Counted from the stretch's first letter, positions 1 to 9,396 are shown. The stretch: DNA of 64,000 bases from Brucella pseudintermedia (GCF_042697365.1 NZ_CP137604.1), one strand, 5' to 3'. Numbers and translations are program-made. Notes: a model not told the origin generated them from the sequence alone.

Positions 1-27
1 GTGCCGGAGGCCTGCGAGGCGCCTTGA
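1..27 (+). CDS. possible 3' end of an upstream gene
   Basis: Frame 1 reads VPEACEAP and then a TGA stop. It may be the C-terminus of a gene that begins before the window. Only eight codons are visible, so no family can be named. The following MerR-type promoter would fit a copper regulator or exporter upstream, but that is a guess. Confidence 0.25.
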   Translation: MPEACEAP

Positions 28-49
28 ACGACAAATTGCGAAAACGCGC

Positions 50-84
50 TTGACCTTACCACGATGGGAAGCTCCATCTTATGG
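50..84 (+). promoter_or_regulatory. MerR/CueR-type promoter with long spacer ahead of the copper chaperone gene
   Basis: A TTGACC -35 (50-55) is followed by a 19-bp spacer and a weak -10 near 75-84. The spacer is an imperfect dyad (ACCTTACCA around CGA, then TGGGAAGCT) spanning 53-73. A 19-bp spacer with a centred ACCTT...AAGGT-like dyad is the known architecture of promoters activated by CueR/HmrR copper sensors. A CopZ-like gene lies downstream, which fits. The assignment to CueR/HmrR is inference. Confidence 0.5.
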
Positions 85-127
85 CCATCCTGGAGTGGTT
101 CCGGATAAAAGGGAAACCACTGGAACC

Positions 128-195
128 GCTCTAACCATTTGTTTGTGCCGCATTCTCCCACGCAAAACCGTTTCACGTTTTTGCTGGAAATGCTC
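128..195 (+). repeat. rhizobial intergenic repeat, copy 1
   Basis: This stretch shares long blocks with a second copy at 19.7 kb, notably ACGCAAAACCG (160-170) and TTTTGCTGGAAAT (179-191), bracketed by GCTCTAA and TGCTC ends. It lies in the presumed 5' leader of the copper chaperone mRNA, just before the ribosome binding site AAGGAG (198-203). Confidence 0.6.
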
Positions 196-214
196 AGAAG
201 GAGTGACTGTTGTG

Positions 215-412
215 ATGAAGTTTTCCATTCCCAAGATGAAATGTGGCGGTTGCGCCGATAGCGTTACCGCCGCGCTGCGCCAACTCGATGCAGCGGCACC
301 CGTTGAAATCGATCTCGAAAAGAAAGAAGTCGAATTCGGCGGCAACGCTTCACGGGATGCCGTTCTCTCTGCACTGGCAGCAGCCGGCTTTCCGGCGTCG
401 AACGCTCAATAA
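215..412 (+). CDS. copZ: heavy-metal-associated (HMA) copper chaperone, CopZ-like
   Basis: This 65-residue protein is the size of a single HMA domain. The metal-binding loop is visible as MKCGGC near residues 8-13, with the CxxC cysteines that hold Cu(I) in this family. Such proteins pass copper in the cytoplasm to a CopA-type ATPase. AAGGAG at 198-203 sits 11 bases before ATG 215; a GTG at 212 is a close alternative start. A longer in-frame extension to position 50 would run through the promoter and repeat, so I reject it. The upstream MerR-type promoter predicts copper induction. The metal specificity is inferred, not proven. Confidence 0.8.
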   Translation: MKFSIPKMKCGGCADSVTAALRQLDAAAPVEIDLEKKEVEFGGNASRDAVLSALAAAGFPASNAQ

Positions 413-727
413 TGTGATTTCAGGGGCGCTTGTTTCAAGACGTCGTAAAAGATAGAGCCCATCCCGGAAGGCATAATGCGGTTTCGGCTGGACTGGGCAG
501 AAAAGACAGTTGCCGGGAGGCGGAGAGCTTTCCGGCATTTTCATATCCGGATACGGGTATCGATATGGCTAAACGTTGAGCACAAAGGCGGCAAATGCTG
601 TGTTTCATTGACTGGACCCGCGATTTTTGCCACATCAACGGCAAATCTCGTTTATGGTGCTCCGGCAGGACGCGGGCGCTCCAATGCATGAAACATCGCA
701 TTCCGCGACAAGGAAGGGTTTAGGGCT
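413..727. other. intergenic region, no gene seen
   Basis: This 315-base gap separates the copper chaperone gene from the methyltransferase gene. Short open frames exist on both strands but lack ribosome binding sites and recognisable protein features. I see no riboswitch or strong terminator. Confidence 0.5.
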
Positions 728-1396
728 ATGGCAGCCGATTTCCAGGATCTTCGCACAAAGATGGTCGACAATCAGATTCGCACGACCGATGTAACCGATC
801 TGGCGGTTATCGATGCTTTCCTGACCGTCCCGCGTGAGGCTTTCGTTCCCGCCGCCCGGCAGGTGCTTGCCTATATCGACGAAGATCAGCTCCTCGAAAG
901 CGAAGGCACGCAGCCTCGCTACATCATGGAGCCCTCGCCATTTGCCAAACTGGTGCAACTGGCACGCATCAAGAATACGGACGTCGTCCTCGATGTCGGT
1001 TGCGGCACTGGATATTCTGCTGCCATCCTTTCCAAGCTGGCAGGCTCGGTCATCGGTCTGGAAAATGATTCCTTATTGTCGGCTGCAGCCACGGCCCGTC
1101 TCGCAGAATTGGGCTATGACAATGTTGTGATCGTTTCAGGAGAACTGCAGGCAGGCTATCCGTCGGAAGCACCTTACGACGTGATTGTCATTGAGGGCGC
1201 CGTCGATTTCATTCCCGACGCCCTTCTTGCGCAGTTGAAGGACGGCGGACGTCTCGTAGCCGTGGAAGGGCGCGGGAATGCCGGAGTTGCGCGGATTTAC
1301 GTTAAGGAAAATGGTGTTGCATCGGGACGCGGTGTGTTCAACACTGCGGTTCGTCCGCTACCCGGCTTCGAACGGATTCCGCAGTTCGAGTTTTAA
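728..1396 (+). CDS. protein-L-isoaspartate O-methyltransferase family protein
   Basis: A 222-residue class I SAM-dependent methyltransferase of the PCMT family. The SAM-binding glycine motif VLDVGCGTGYSAA is near residues 86-98, and the N-terminal MVDNQIRTTDVTD segment is typical of the alphaproteobacterial branch. PCMT enzymes methylate isoaspartyl residues in damaged proteins for repair. AAGGAAGGG lies shortly before ATG 728. The gene precedes a tolC homologue in the same direction, an arrangement common in Rhizobiales. This branch is divergent, so true repair activity is not assured. Confidence 0.8.
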   Translation: MAADFQDLRTKMVDNQIRTTDVTDLAVIDAFLTVPREAFVPAARQVLAYIDEDQLLESEGTQPRYIMEPSPFAKLVQLARIKNTDVVLDVGCGTGYSAAILSKLAGSVIGLENDSLLSAAATARLAELGYDNVVIVSGELQAGYPSEAPYDVIVIEGAVDFIPDALLAQLKDGGRLVAVEGRGNAGVARIYVKENGVASGRGVFNTAVRPLPGFERIPQFEF

Positions 1397-1552
1397 TTTT
1401 AGCAGATGATACAATTCTGCAACGCTGTGGAATTTGTTTGTGCAAGCTCTGGCGGGGGCAATGGAAATAACCGAATTTAGAGGTTATTAGGATTTGCCCG
1501 AACCAATCGGTTCGATAGTTGGATTCGTTTGTTCTTATAATGAGGTACCCGG

Positions 1553-2920
1553 GTGTTCAAAACGTGCAAAGGACTGGTAGCGGCCGCAGCATTGTTGTCT
1601 GGCACCATTTTAACGGGGCAGGCGGCGTTCTCGGAGACGCTGACTGGCGCTCTCGTCAAAGCCTACAAGAACAATGCTAACCTGAATTACTCCCGCGCTG
1701 GCGTCCGCGTTTCGGATGAAAACGTAGCGATTGCCAAGTCTGGTTATCGCCCGCAGATTACGGGTTCTTATAACGTAGGGCGTGGCAAGACCCCATCAAG
1801 CCAGGGATATCGTACGACAGGCACATTCGGCATCGAGCTGAACCAGATGCTGTTCGATGGATTTCAAACCAAGAACAATGTCGCCGCTGCCGAGACGCAA
1901 GTCTTTGCCCAGCGCGAAAATCTCCGCAATGAAGAGCAGAACAGACTCTACGAGGCGGTAACCGCTTACATGGATGTCTATCAGGCTCGCCAGATCGCAG
2001 TCCTTCGTGAACGCAACCTTGCAGCCCTCAACGAACAGGTTCGTGCCGCCCGCGCTCGCCTCGATGTGGGCGAAGGTACGCGTACCGACGTTGCGCAGGC
2101 AGACGCCAGCCGTTCGACTGCGGTTGCAGCGCTCAATTCTGCGCGTGCGGATGTCAAGTCGGCCGAAGCTACCTATGTGCAGGTGATAGGCGTCCAGCCG
2201 GACAAGCTTGCAACGGCTGCGGCAGCCAAGAACCTGCCGGCATCGCCAGATCAGGCATTCTCCATTGCGATTGCCGGTCATCCGGGCATTCTCGCGACGC
2301 AATATGCCGTCAACGCCGCCGGATACAACGTAAAGGCCAAGGAGGGCGCTCTGCTTCCTTCTGTCGGACTTACGGCAAGCGCCAGCCGCCTTGATACTTA
2401 TGCCGGTGAGGGCGGTTCGCAGACCGACGGCAACTCGGCTTCTATCGGTGTTGGTGTGAGCATTCCCATCTACACCGGTGGCCGTACTTCGGCGCAGGTC
2501 CGCCAATCCAAGGAACAGCTCGGTCAGGCGCGCATCGAAGTCGATGTGGTTCGCGATCAGGTCCGTCAGGCGATCAGTTCGGCATGGTCGCAGCTCGAAG
2601 CGGCCCGCGCGTCGGTCAAGGCAAATCGTGACGGCATTGCCGCCGCGCAGCTCGCTCTCGATGGCGTCATCGAGGAACGCAAGGTTGGACAGCGAACCAC
2701 GCTCGATGTCTTGAATGCGCAGAACGACCTCATCACGGCGCAGATCGCTCTCGTCCAGTCCGAGCGCGACGTGGTTGTTGCAAGCTACGCTCTCCTGAAT
2801 GCGACTGGCCGCATGACCGCCAGCCAGATGGGGCTACAGGTTGCCGAATACAAGCCGGAAGAACACTACAATGCCGTCAAGGACAAGTGGTTCGGCTTGC
2901 GTACGCCAGACGGTCGCTGA
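1553..2920 (+). CDS. bepC: TolC family outer-membrane efflux protein (BepC-like)
   Basis: A 455-residue protein with an N-terminal signal peptide (AAAALLSGTILTGQAAFSE, cut near residue 27) followed by two TolC/OEP repeats. The repeats are rich in long helices with the pattern AARARLDVGEGTRTDVAQA and a second VIEERKVGQRTTLDVLNAQ. TolC trimers form the outer-membrane duct for RND pumps and type I secretion. The start is GTG 1553, with GAGG at 1542-1545. In Brucella the homologue BepC serves drug efflux. No pump genes are adjacent, so it probably serves several inner-membrane partners. Confidence 0.88.
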   Translation: MFKTCKGLVAAAALLSGTILTGQAAFSETLTGALVKAYKNNANLNYSRAGVRVSDENVAIAKSGYRPQITGSYNVGRGKTPSSQGYRTTGTFGIELNQMLFDGFQTKNNVAAAETQVFAQRENLRNEEQNRLYEAVTAYMDVYQARQIAVLRERNLAALNEQVRAARARLDVGEGTRTDVAQADASRSTAVAALNSARADVKSAEATYVQVIGVQPDKLATAAAAKNLPASPDQAFSIAIAGHPGILATQYAVNAAGYNVKAKEGALLPSVGLTASASRLDTYAGEGGSQTDGNSASIGVGVSIPIYTGGRTSAQVRQSKEQLGQARIEVDVVRDQVRQAISSAWSQLEAARASVKANRDGIAAAQLALDGVIEERKVGQRTTLDVLNAQNDLITAQIALVQSERDVVVASYALLNATGRMTASQMGLQVAEYKPEEHYNAVKDKWFGLRTPDGR

Positions 2921-2942
2921 CCGTAGCTCTGAATGAGAATGG

Positions 2943-2966
2943 AAAGGCACCTCCGGGTGCCTTTTA
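2943..2966 (+). terminator. rho-independent terminator after bepC
   Basis: AAAGGCACC and GGTGCCTTTT form a stem around a short loop, ending in T-rich sequence, 22 bases after the bepC stop. Confidence 0.85.
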
Positions 2967-3142
2967 TTTTGCCGCCGATTCGAGGGGCGACACCGTCAAT
3001 TCTTAACAAATCCATAAAGCTGTGAGTTTGAGTGCAGGCGTTCTGGCCGGGGATTCTCAAACGAGGGTTCGTCCGCTACCCTTAATCCATTGATTCTCTG
3101 TCTTTTGCAGACAATGTCGCAATACAGGAAAGCGGATTAGCC

Positions 3143-3886
3143 ATGGCACAGACATCTAGCGCAGCACGTGAACCGTCTATGGAAGAGATTCTTGCTTCCA
3201 TCCGCAGGATCATTGAAGACAGCGATGTCACCCGCCAGCCCGCGCCGGTGTCGGCAAGCGCTCTGGTTCGTGGAGAGGTTGCCGAATTTCGTCGTCCCGT
3301 CACCGAGCAGCCGGAGAAGCCCGCAATGATGCGTAATGTGTTCCAGGACGAACCGGCATTGCGCGGCCCGATCAGCGAGCCGGTGCAGGCAACGCCCGAA
3401 CCGGAAATCGAAACCGACGATGAGGATGAGATTGTTCTCAACGCCGGGAACGACGATCATTCGTTGCGCGAGCCTTTGGCCTCTTCGCAGCAGCTTGCCG
3501 GAACGGATATTTCCCTGGAAGAAATGGATCTTTCGGTCGAAGCGGAGATTGCCAAGGCAGTCGATACCTTGCTGGAACCCGAACCCGGTGCGGAGGCCGA
3601 AGAGGAAGTTGCCGTTCAGCCGATGGCAACTGCCCCGGTGGCAGATGCCGTTGCAAAGCCGCAACCTGCTCCCCATATGCTGTCGCAGATGGCTGAACGC
3701 CAGGTTGCTGCTGCATTTCAGGATTTGAACCATGCAGTCCGGGCTGAACCGCGCCGCTCGTTTGACAATATCGCTGCCGAACTATTGCGGCCGATGCTGC
3801 AGGACTGGCTCGACAACAATTTGCCAACGCTTGTTGAGCGGCTTGTTCGGGAAGAGATCGAGCGCGTGGTGCGCGGCGAGCGATAA
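3143..3886 (+). CDS. popZ: PopZ-like cell-pole organizing protein (DUF2497)
   Basis: A 247-residue protein with the three-part PopZ layout. It has an N-terminal partner-binding helix (EPSMEEILASIRRIIEDSD, residues 9-27), a long acidic Pro/Glu-rich middle (about 30-175), and a C-terminal helical oligomerization region (NIAAELLRPMLQDWLDNNLP then LVERLVREEIERVVRGE). PopZ forms a polar matrix that anchors chromosome origins and recruits cell-cycle proteins in alphaproteobacteria. It lies directly upstream of valS, a pairing seen in this order. ATG 3143 is the only sensible start. Identification rests on the ends; the middle is not conserved. Confidence 0.85.
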   Translation: MAQTSSAAREPSMEEILASIRRIIEDSDVTRQPAPVSASALVRGEVAEFRRPVTEQPEKPAMMRNVFQDEPALRGPISEPVQATPEPEIETDDEDEIVLNAGNDDHSLREPLASSQQLAGTDISLEEMDLSVEAEIAKAVDTLLEPEPGAEAEEEVAVQPMATAPVADAVAKPQPAPHMLSQMAERQVAAAFQDLNHAVRAEPRRSFDNIAAELLRPMLQDWLDNNLPTLVERLVREEIERVVRGER

Positions 3887-3913
3887 GCGGTATCAGACCT
3901 GATTGAAATCTTG

Positions 3914-3938
3914 CCCGTCTGTCCAGCAGGCGGGTTTT
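3914..3938 (+). terminator. terminator after popZ
   Basis: CCCGTCTG and CAGGCGGG pair with one G-T step around TCCAG, followed by TTTT. It separates popZ from valS. Confidence 0.6.
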
Positions 3939-4048
3939 CACTTTTAGAATGGCCGACAGTGGTGCTGTCACTTTTAAAGTGATTTGTCAGCTGTTAGTTG
4001 CTATTGAGCCTTCAATTCATTCATCGCGCATAAAGACCGGATAATTCC

Positions 4049-6781
4049 ATGCTTGAGAAGACCTATGACGCCGCGGCCATAGAGCCGAAAATTGCTGAAC
4101 GCTGGGAAGAAGCGGGTGCATTCAAGGCGGGTGCAGGCGCGAAGCCGGGAGCTGATCCGTTTGCCGTGGTCATTCCGCCACCGAACGTTACCGGATCGCT
4201 GCATATGGGCCATGCGCTCAACAACACCATCCAGGACATCATGGTTCGCTTCGAGCGCATGCGCGGCAAGAATGTGCTGTGGCAGCCCGGCATGGACCAT
4301 GCGGGCATTGCAACACAGATGGTTGTCGAGCGTCAGCTGGCCGAACGGCAGGAGCCTAACCGCCACGCCATGGGCCGCGAGAAGTTCATCGAACGCATCT
4401 GGCAATGGAAAGCTGAATCTGGCGGCATGATTTCCAATCAGCTTCGCCGCCTCGGCGCCTCGTGCGACTGGTCGCGTGAGCGCTTCACGATGGACGAAGG
4501 CCTTTCGCGCGCGGTTCTGGAAGTGTTTGTTTCGCTCTATAAGCAGGGCCTCATCTATCGCGACAAGCGTCTGGTCAACTGGGACCCGAAGCTGCTGACA
4601 GCAATTTCCGACATCGAGGTCGAGTCGCGTGAAACGAAAGGCCATCTGTGGCATTTCCGCTATCCGCTTGAGAACGTCCCCTTCGACCCGGAAAATCCGC
4701 ACACTTATATCGTCGTAGCGACGACGCGGCCGGAAACCATGCTGGGCGATACCGGCGTGGCGGTCAATCCGAAGGACGAGCGCTACCACGCACTGGTCGG
4801 TAATGACGTCGTGCTCCCGCTCGTCGGCCGCCACATTCCGATTGTTGCCGACGATTACGCCGATCCGGAAGCTGGCTCCGGCGCCGTCAAGATCACGCCG
4901 GCGCATGACTTCAACGATTTCGAGGTCGGCAAGCGCAACGATCTGCGCGCCATCAACATCCTGACGCCCGAGGCGGCGGTTACGCTCAAGTGTAACAATG
5001 ACTTCCTCGAAGGTCTTGAGCTGACGCCTGAACTGAAGGCGCTCATCAACGAGCTGGATGGTCAGGATCGCTTTGCGGTTCGCAAGCGCATTGTCGAACT
5101 GATGGACGAGCGCGGCTATCTGGAAAAGATCGAGGACCACACACACGCTGTTCCTCATGGCGATCGCGGCGGCGTGCCGATCGAACCTTACCTGACCGAC
5201 CAGTGGTATGTGAATGCGGCAGAACTTGCCAAGCCGGCAATGGCGGCTGTTCGCAACGGCACCACGCAGATTGTTCCGAAAAACTGGGAAAAGACCTATT
5301 TCGACTGGATGGAAAACATCCAGCCATGGTGCGTCTCGCGCCAGCTCTGGTGGGGACACCAGATTCCGGCCTGGTATGGCCCGGACGGCAAATGCTTTGT
5401 TGAAAAGAGCGAAGAAGAGGCGAAGGTCTCTGCACGCGCCCATTATGGCGAAGACGTTGCGCTGGAGCGTGATACCGACGTTCTCGACACGTGGTTCTCG
5501 TCTGCGCTATGGCCGTTCTCCACGCTCGGCTGGCCGGACAAGACGCCAGAGCTTGCAACCTATTATCCTACCAGCGTTCTGGTTACAGGGTTCGATATCC
5601 TGTTTTTCTGGGTCGCCCGCATGATGATGATGGGCCTGCATTTCATGGAGGAAATCCCGTTTCATACGGTCTATCTCCATGCTCTGGTTCGCGACAAGCA
5701 CGGCGCGAAGATGTCGAAGTCGAAGGGCAATGTCATCGATCCGCTTGAGCTGATGGATGAATACGGCGCCGACGCGCTCCGGTTCACCCTTGCGATCATG
5801 GCCGCGCAAGGCCGTGACGTAAAGCTTGATCCGGCGCGTATCGCAGGTTATCGCAATTTCGGCACCAAGCTCTGGAATGCGACCCGCTTTGCGCAGATGA
5901 ATGGTGTGAAGCTCGACGCCGGTTTCAAGCCTGAAAACGCCGGGCTCGCGGTCAATCGCTGGATTCTGACCGAACTGACCAAGGCGACGCAGGCCGTTAC
6001 CGAAGGCATTGCAAATTACCGCTTCAATGAAGCCGCCGGTGCTGCCTATCGCTTTGTCTGGAACCAGTTCTGCGACTGGTACCTGGAGCTGCTCAAGCCG
6101 ATCTTCATGGGCGACGATGAAACGGCCAAGGCCGAGGCGCAAGCCACGGCGGCCTATTGCCTCGACCAGATTTACAAGCTTTTGCACCCGTTTATGCCGT
6201 TTATGACGGAAGAACTCTGGACGTTGACCGCAGGCGAAGGGCAGAAGCGCGATACGGTGCTGGCGCTCGCCGCCTGGCCAGAATTGTCGTTCCAGGATGA
6301 AGAAGCCGCCGCTGACATCAACTGGCTGGTTGATCTCGTCACCGGGATACGTTCGGTTCGCGCTGAAATGAACGTTCCGGCTGGCGCGATTGCTCCGGTT
6401 GTCGTGCTGGATGCCAATGCGGCGAGCATTGACCGTTTTTCCCGTCACGACGCGGCGATCAAGCGTCTTGCGCGCGTGGAGAGTGTTTCATTCGAGACAC
6501 AGGCACCGAAAGGTTCGGCGCAGATGCTGCTGGGTGAGGCGACAATCTGCATCCCGCTTGGCAATCTGATCGACCTGAAGGCGGAAGCGGCACGCCTCGC
6601 CAAGGAAGCTGGCAAGATCGCTGCCGAAATGGATCGCATTGAGAAAAAGCTCGCCAATGAGAAATTCGTTGCGAATGCGCGTGAGGAAGTCGTTGAGGCA
6701 GAACGCGAGCGGCTGGCCGAGCTGAAGGAAGCCGCGCAGCGCGTGGCGACTGCGGAGTCACGTATTCGTGACGCGAGCTGA
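4049..6781 (+). CDS. valS: valine--tRNA ligase
   Basis: A full-length 910-residue class I aminoacyl-tRNA synthetase that charges tRNA-Val. The HIGH signature appears as HMGHAL at residue 52 in PPPNVTGSLHMGH, and the KMSKS loop starts at Lys554. Between them is the editing (CP1) domain with the TTRPETMLGDT motif, which clears misacylated threonine. The C-terminus has the tRNA-binding helical domain and a valS-type coiled-coil arm (LKAEAARLAKEAGKIAAEMD to the end). ATG 4049 matches the family N-terminus. It appears monocistronic, with a strong terminator downstream. Confidence 0.97.
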   Translation: MLEKTYDAAAIEPKIAERWEEAGAFKAGAGAKPGADPFAVVIPPPNVTGSLHMGHALNNTIQDIMVRFERMRGKNVLWQPGMDHAGIATQMVVERQLAERQEPNRHAMGREKFIERIWQWKAESGGMISNQLRRLGASCDWSRERFTMDEGLSRAVLEVFVSLYKQGLIYRDKRLVNWDPKLLTAISDIEVESRETKGHLWHFRYPLENVPFDPENPHTYIVVATTRPETMLGDTGVAVNPKDERYHALVGNDVVLPLVGRHIPIVADDYADPEAGSGAVKITPAHDFNDFEVGKRNDLRAINILTPEAAVTLKCNNDFLEGLELTPELKALINELDGQDRFAVRKRIVELMDERGYLEKIEDHTHAVPHGDRGGVPIEPYLTDQWYVNAAELAKPAMAAVRNGTTQIVPKNWEKTYFDWMENIQPWCVSRQLWWGHQIPAWYGPDGKCFVEKSEEEAKVSARAHYGEDVALERDTDVLDTWFSSALWPFSTLGWPDKTPELATYYPTSVLVTGFDILFFWVARMMMMGLHFMEEIPFHTVYLHALVRDKHGAKMSKSKGNVIDPLELMDEYGADALRFTLAIMAAQGRDVKLDPARIAGYRNFGTKLWNATRFAQMNGVKLDAGFKPENAGLAVNRWILTELTKATQAVTEGIANYRFNEAAGAAYRFVWNQFCDWYLELLKPIFMGDDETAKAEAQATAAYCLDQIYKLLHPFMPFMTEELWTLTAGEGQKRDTVLALAAWPELSFQDEEAAADINWLVDLVTGIRSVRAEMNVPAGAIAPVVVLDANAASIDRFSRHDAAIKRLARVESVSFETQAPKGSAQMLLGEATICIPLGNLIDLKAEAARLAKEAGKIAAEMDRIEKKLANEKFVANAREEVVEAERERLAELKEAAQRVATAESRIRDAS

Positions 6782-6823
6782 TTAATCTGACCTGAAAAGC
6801 GATCCGCTATTTTCGAATCAAGC

Positions 6824-6858
6824 ACCCGGCAGTGTCTTTCACTGCCGGGTCTTTCTTT
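6824..6858 (+). terminator. terminator after valS
   Basis: ACCCGGCAGTG and CACTGCCGGGT form an 11-bp stem, followed by CTTTCTTT. Confidence 0.85.
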
Positions 6859-7176
6859 GCGCCAAAGACGGATTTGGGCGCAATTCAATCGTTGGAACCG
6901 TTGATCGAACCGCCGTTTCGATTGTTTTTGAGTAATGTTGCGCTTTCGCAACAAGGGCGAAAAAGAGGCTCAAAATTGGCCAATTTGGACATATTTTGGC
7001 ACCCGCTTCACTGAATATCGCTAACAAACGGCGTTCTTATTGAGGTTTTAGTCATTTTCGACAGATGCTGCGAAAATTGGATGCTGCTAATACAGATTAA
7101 TGGATATTGCGGCCTGAAACCTACCTGATTTACGTTTCCGTCAACGTTAATATCGTTGCTGTGTGGGAGGACATTT
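6859..7176. other. intergenic leader of the FadL-type gene
   Basis: The region is AT-richer than its surroundings and carries no believable gene. It should contain the promoter for the outer-membrane transporter. I see no clear -35/-10 pair or operator. Confidence 0.5.
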
Positions 7177-8424
7177 ATGAGTGTACAGCGCGTTAAAATA
7201 GCGGGAATGGTCGCGGCTCTCCTCGGGAGCGCGGTTGCTGCCAATGCGGGCGGTTTCGAGCGAAGCTCGCAGGATTTCGATATTCTCTTTGAACAGGGTA
7301 ACGCTGTCGACGCGACGGGCACTTTTGTCGCCCCGCAGCGCAAGCTGAAGAATATTGGCGGCTCGTTGGTCGGCGCTTCGACAGGCGGTATCAATCCGAT
7401 TACCCGCCGTCCCTACGAGACGGAAGTCGACGAAGCGAAGAGCTATTGGGTTCCAAAAGTTTCGGCCAAGTTCGACCTGACCAATGATCTCGCTTGTGCG
7501 GCTCAATATCGCCAGCCTTGGGGCATCGAGACGGATGTTGGCGTCGGCACCGTGCGAATGTTCACAGCGATTGAACAGAAAATTTCCTCTAACGATTATG
7601 GCGTAAACTGCTCTTATCGTTTTGCAGCCGGAGAGAAGAGCTATTTTCGTATTCTGGGCGGTGTAAGCTATCAGGAGCTCAAAGGCGAACAGACGCGAAT
7701 GATACCTCCGGGTTCGGCGTTTGGTGGTTCGTTCCGCGTAGCATCGCTGGATGTTGAAGACCAGTCGGTAGGCTGGCGTCTCGGTGCCGCCTACGAAATC
7801 CCTGAATATGCGATGCGCGCAACGCTGGTTTATCAGTCGGAGGTTAAGTACAACCTTGAAGGCACCATCGACAATCTGGCGCTCAACCCGCTGACGGGTC
7901 GCGGCATACCGATCAACGTCGAAAGCGATGTTTCCACACCTCAGTCGGTGGAATTCAAGTTCCAGACCGGTATCGCTCCGGACTGGCTTGCATTCGGATC
8001 GGTCAAATGGACCGACTGGTCGAGCATCACCTCTGTGGACTTCAGCTCCGCAGATAGCAGGGTTGTTCGCCAAGGAACGAAAATCACCAGCCTGAACCTT
8101 TACTATCAGGACGGCTGGACGGTGAGCGGTGGCGTCGGCCACAAGTTCAACGACCAATGGTCCGCTGCAGCGACTGTCACCTGGGACCGTGGCACCAGCA
8201 CGGGCCTGACTTCTCAGACCGACATCTGGCTCTTTGGTCTCGGCACCAACTACAAGCCGAACGATCAGTTTGAGGTCCGTCTGGCTGGCGCAGCTGGCTG
8301 GCTTTCCTCCGGTGAATTGGACGATACCGTCATCGCTGGTACCCGCAGTGTCACAGGCTCCAAGGGCGAATTCGGAAATGATTTCGTTGGTGCGCTTTCG
8401 CTCACCGCCAAGGTCAAATTCTAA
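7177..8424 (+). CDS. OmpP1/FadL-family outer-membrane transporter
   Basis: A 415-residue beta-barrel precursor. The signal peptide (VKIAGMVAALLGSAVAANA) precedes the FadL-type mature start GGFERSSQDFDILFEQGNAVDA. The FadL hallmark segment YWVPKVSAKFDLTNDLACA is near residue 90, and the protein ends in a terminal Phe as outer-membrane barrels do. FadL proteins carry hydrophobic substrates such as long-chain fatty acids across the outer membrane; the substrate here is not evident. I chose ATG 7177 because GGGAGG lies at 7164-7170; an upstream TTG at 7156 overlaps that site. A strong terminator follows. Confidence 0.85.
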   Translation: MSVQRVKIAGMVAALLGSAVAANAGGFERSSQDFDILFEQGNAVDATGTFVAPQRKLKNIGGSLVGASTGGINPITRRPYETEVDEAKSYWVPKVSAKFDLTNDLACAAQYRQPWGIETDVGVGTVRMFTAIEQKISSNDYGVNCSYRFAAGEKSYFRILGGVSYQELKGEQTRMIPPGSAFGGSFRVASLDVEDQSVGWRLGAAYEIPEYAMRATLVYQSEVKYNLEGTIDNLALNPLTGRGIPINVESDVSTPQSVEFKFQTGIAPDWLAFGSVKWTDWSSITSVDFSSADSRVVRQGTKITSLNLYYQDGWTVSGGVGHKFNDQWSAAATVTWDRGTSTGLTSQTDIWLFGLGTNYKPNDQFEVRLAGAAGWLSSGELDDTVIAGTRSVTGSKGEFGNDFVGALSLTAKVKF

Positions 8425-8440
8425 AAATTCGATACTCGTG

Positions 8441-8468
8441 AAAAAGCCCGGTATTGCCGGGCTTTTTT
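8441..8468 (+). terminator. terminator after the FadL-type gene, possibly bidirectional
   Basis: AAAAAGCCCGG and CCGGGCTTTTTT pair around TATTG. The symmetric A and T runs let it also serve the convergent dehydrogenase gene. Confidence 0.9.
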
Positions 8469-8487
8469 CGTTTGGCGCGGTAATGAA

Positions 8488-9366
8488 TTACTGTTCTAGC
8501 CGGGCAAGGAGTGAAGACGTATCCCAGCGGCCGCCGCCGATTTTCTGCACTTCCTTGTAGAACTGGTCCACGAGAGCCGTAACCGGCAGAAGCGCACCAT
8601 TGCGGTCAGCTTCCTCAAGGCAGATGCCAAGGTCCTTGCGCATCCAGTCGACAGCAAAACCGAAATCATATTTGCCCTGGTTCATAGTGCCGGAGCGGTT
8701 TTCCATCTGCCATGAGCCGGCTGCTCCCTTGGAGATCACCGAGATCAGCTTTTCGATATCAAGACCAGCCTTCTTGCCGAAATGGATGCCTTCCGCCAGC
8801 CCTTGAACGAGACCCGCAATGCATATCTGGTTGACCATCTTTGCAAGCTGGCCCGAGCCGACCGGTCCCATGAGGCCGACCATGCGCGCATAAGCATCAA
8901 TGACCGGTTTGGCGCGCTCAAAAACAGCTTCCGGCGCTCCAACCATGACCGTCAGCACACCGTTTTCAGCGCCTGCCTGCCCGCCGGAGACGGGCGCATC
9001 GATGAAGTGAAAGCCACGCTTTTGTGCTTCGGCGTCCAATTCGCGGGCAACTTCGGCGGATGCAGTGGTATTGTCGATGAAGATCGCATCCTTCTTCATG
9101 GCCGAGAAAGCGCCATCCGGACCGATGGTGACGGAGCGAAGATCATCGTCATTGCCGACACAGGCGAAAACAAAGTCCGCGTCGCGCACTGCTTCGGCGG
9201 GCGTTGGCGCAAAGCTGCCGTCAAATTCCTTCGCCCATTTTTCGGCCTTCGCCGTCGTGCGGTTATAAACCGTGACGTCGTGACCGCCCTTGTTCTTGAG
9301 ATGTCCTGCCATGGGATAGCCCATGACGCCCAAACCCAAAAAGGCGACTTTAGCGGGTATCGTCAT
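8488..9366 (-). CDS. NAD(P)-dependent beta-hydroxyacid dehydrogenase (3-hydroxyisobutyrate dehydrogenase family)
   Basis: A 292-residue 6-phosphogluconate-dehydrogenase-like oxidoreductase. The Rossmann motif GLGVMGYPMAGHL opens the protein, the substrate signature DAPVSGGQAGAENG is near residue 120, and the catalytic Lys lies in QLAKMVNQICIAG. Family members include 3-hydroxyisobutyrate dehydrogenase and tartronate semialdehyde reductase; the sequence alone does not decide between them. I chose the ATG at 9366 (AGAGGA eight bases before) over an upstream start at 9396. It lies 30 bases after a GST gene in the same direction, so the two are probably co-transcribed. Confidence 0.85.
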   Translation of the reverse strand: MTIPAKVAFLGLGVMGYPMAGHLKNKGGHDVTVYNRTTAKAEKWAKEFDGSFAPTPAEAVRDADFVFACVGNDDDLRSVTIGPDGAFSAMKKDAIFIDNTTASAEVARELDAEAQKRGFHFIDAPVSGGQAGAENGVLTVMVGAPEAVFERAKPVIDAYARMVGLMGPVGSGQLAKMVNQICIAGLVQGLAEGIHFGKKAGLDIEKLISVISKGAAGSWQMENRSGTMNQGKYDFGFAVDWMRKDLGICLEEADRNGALLPVTALVDQFYKEVQKIGGGRWDTSSLLARLEQ

Positions 9367-9396
9367 TCGTTCATTCCTCTGTATAGATGTAACCAT

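Noticed and set aside
1536..1541. TATAAT as the bepC -10 box
   Set aside because: It lies only 12 bases before the GTG start and touches the ribosome binding site, leaving almost no leader; no good -35 is seen.
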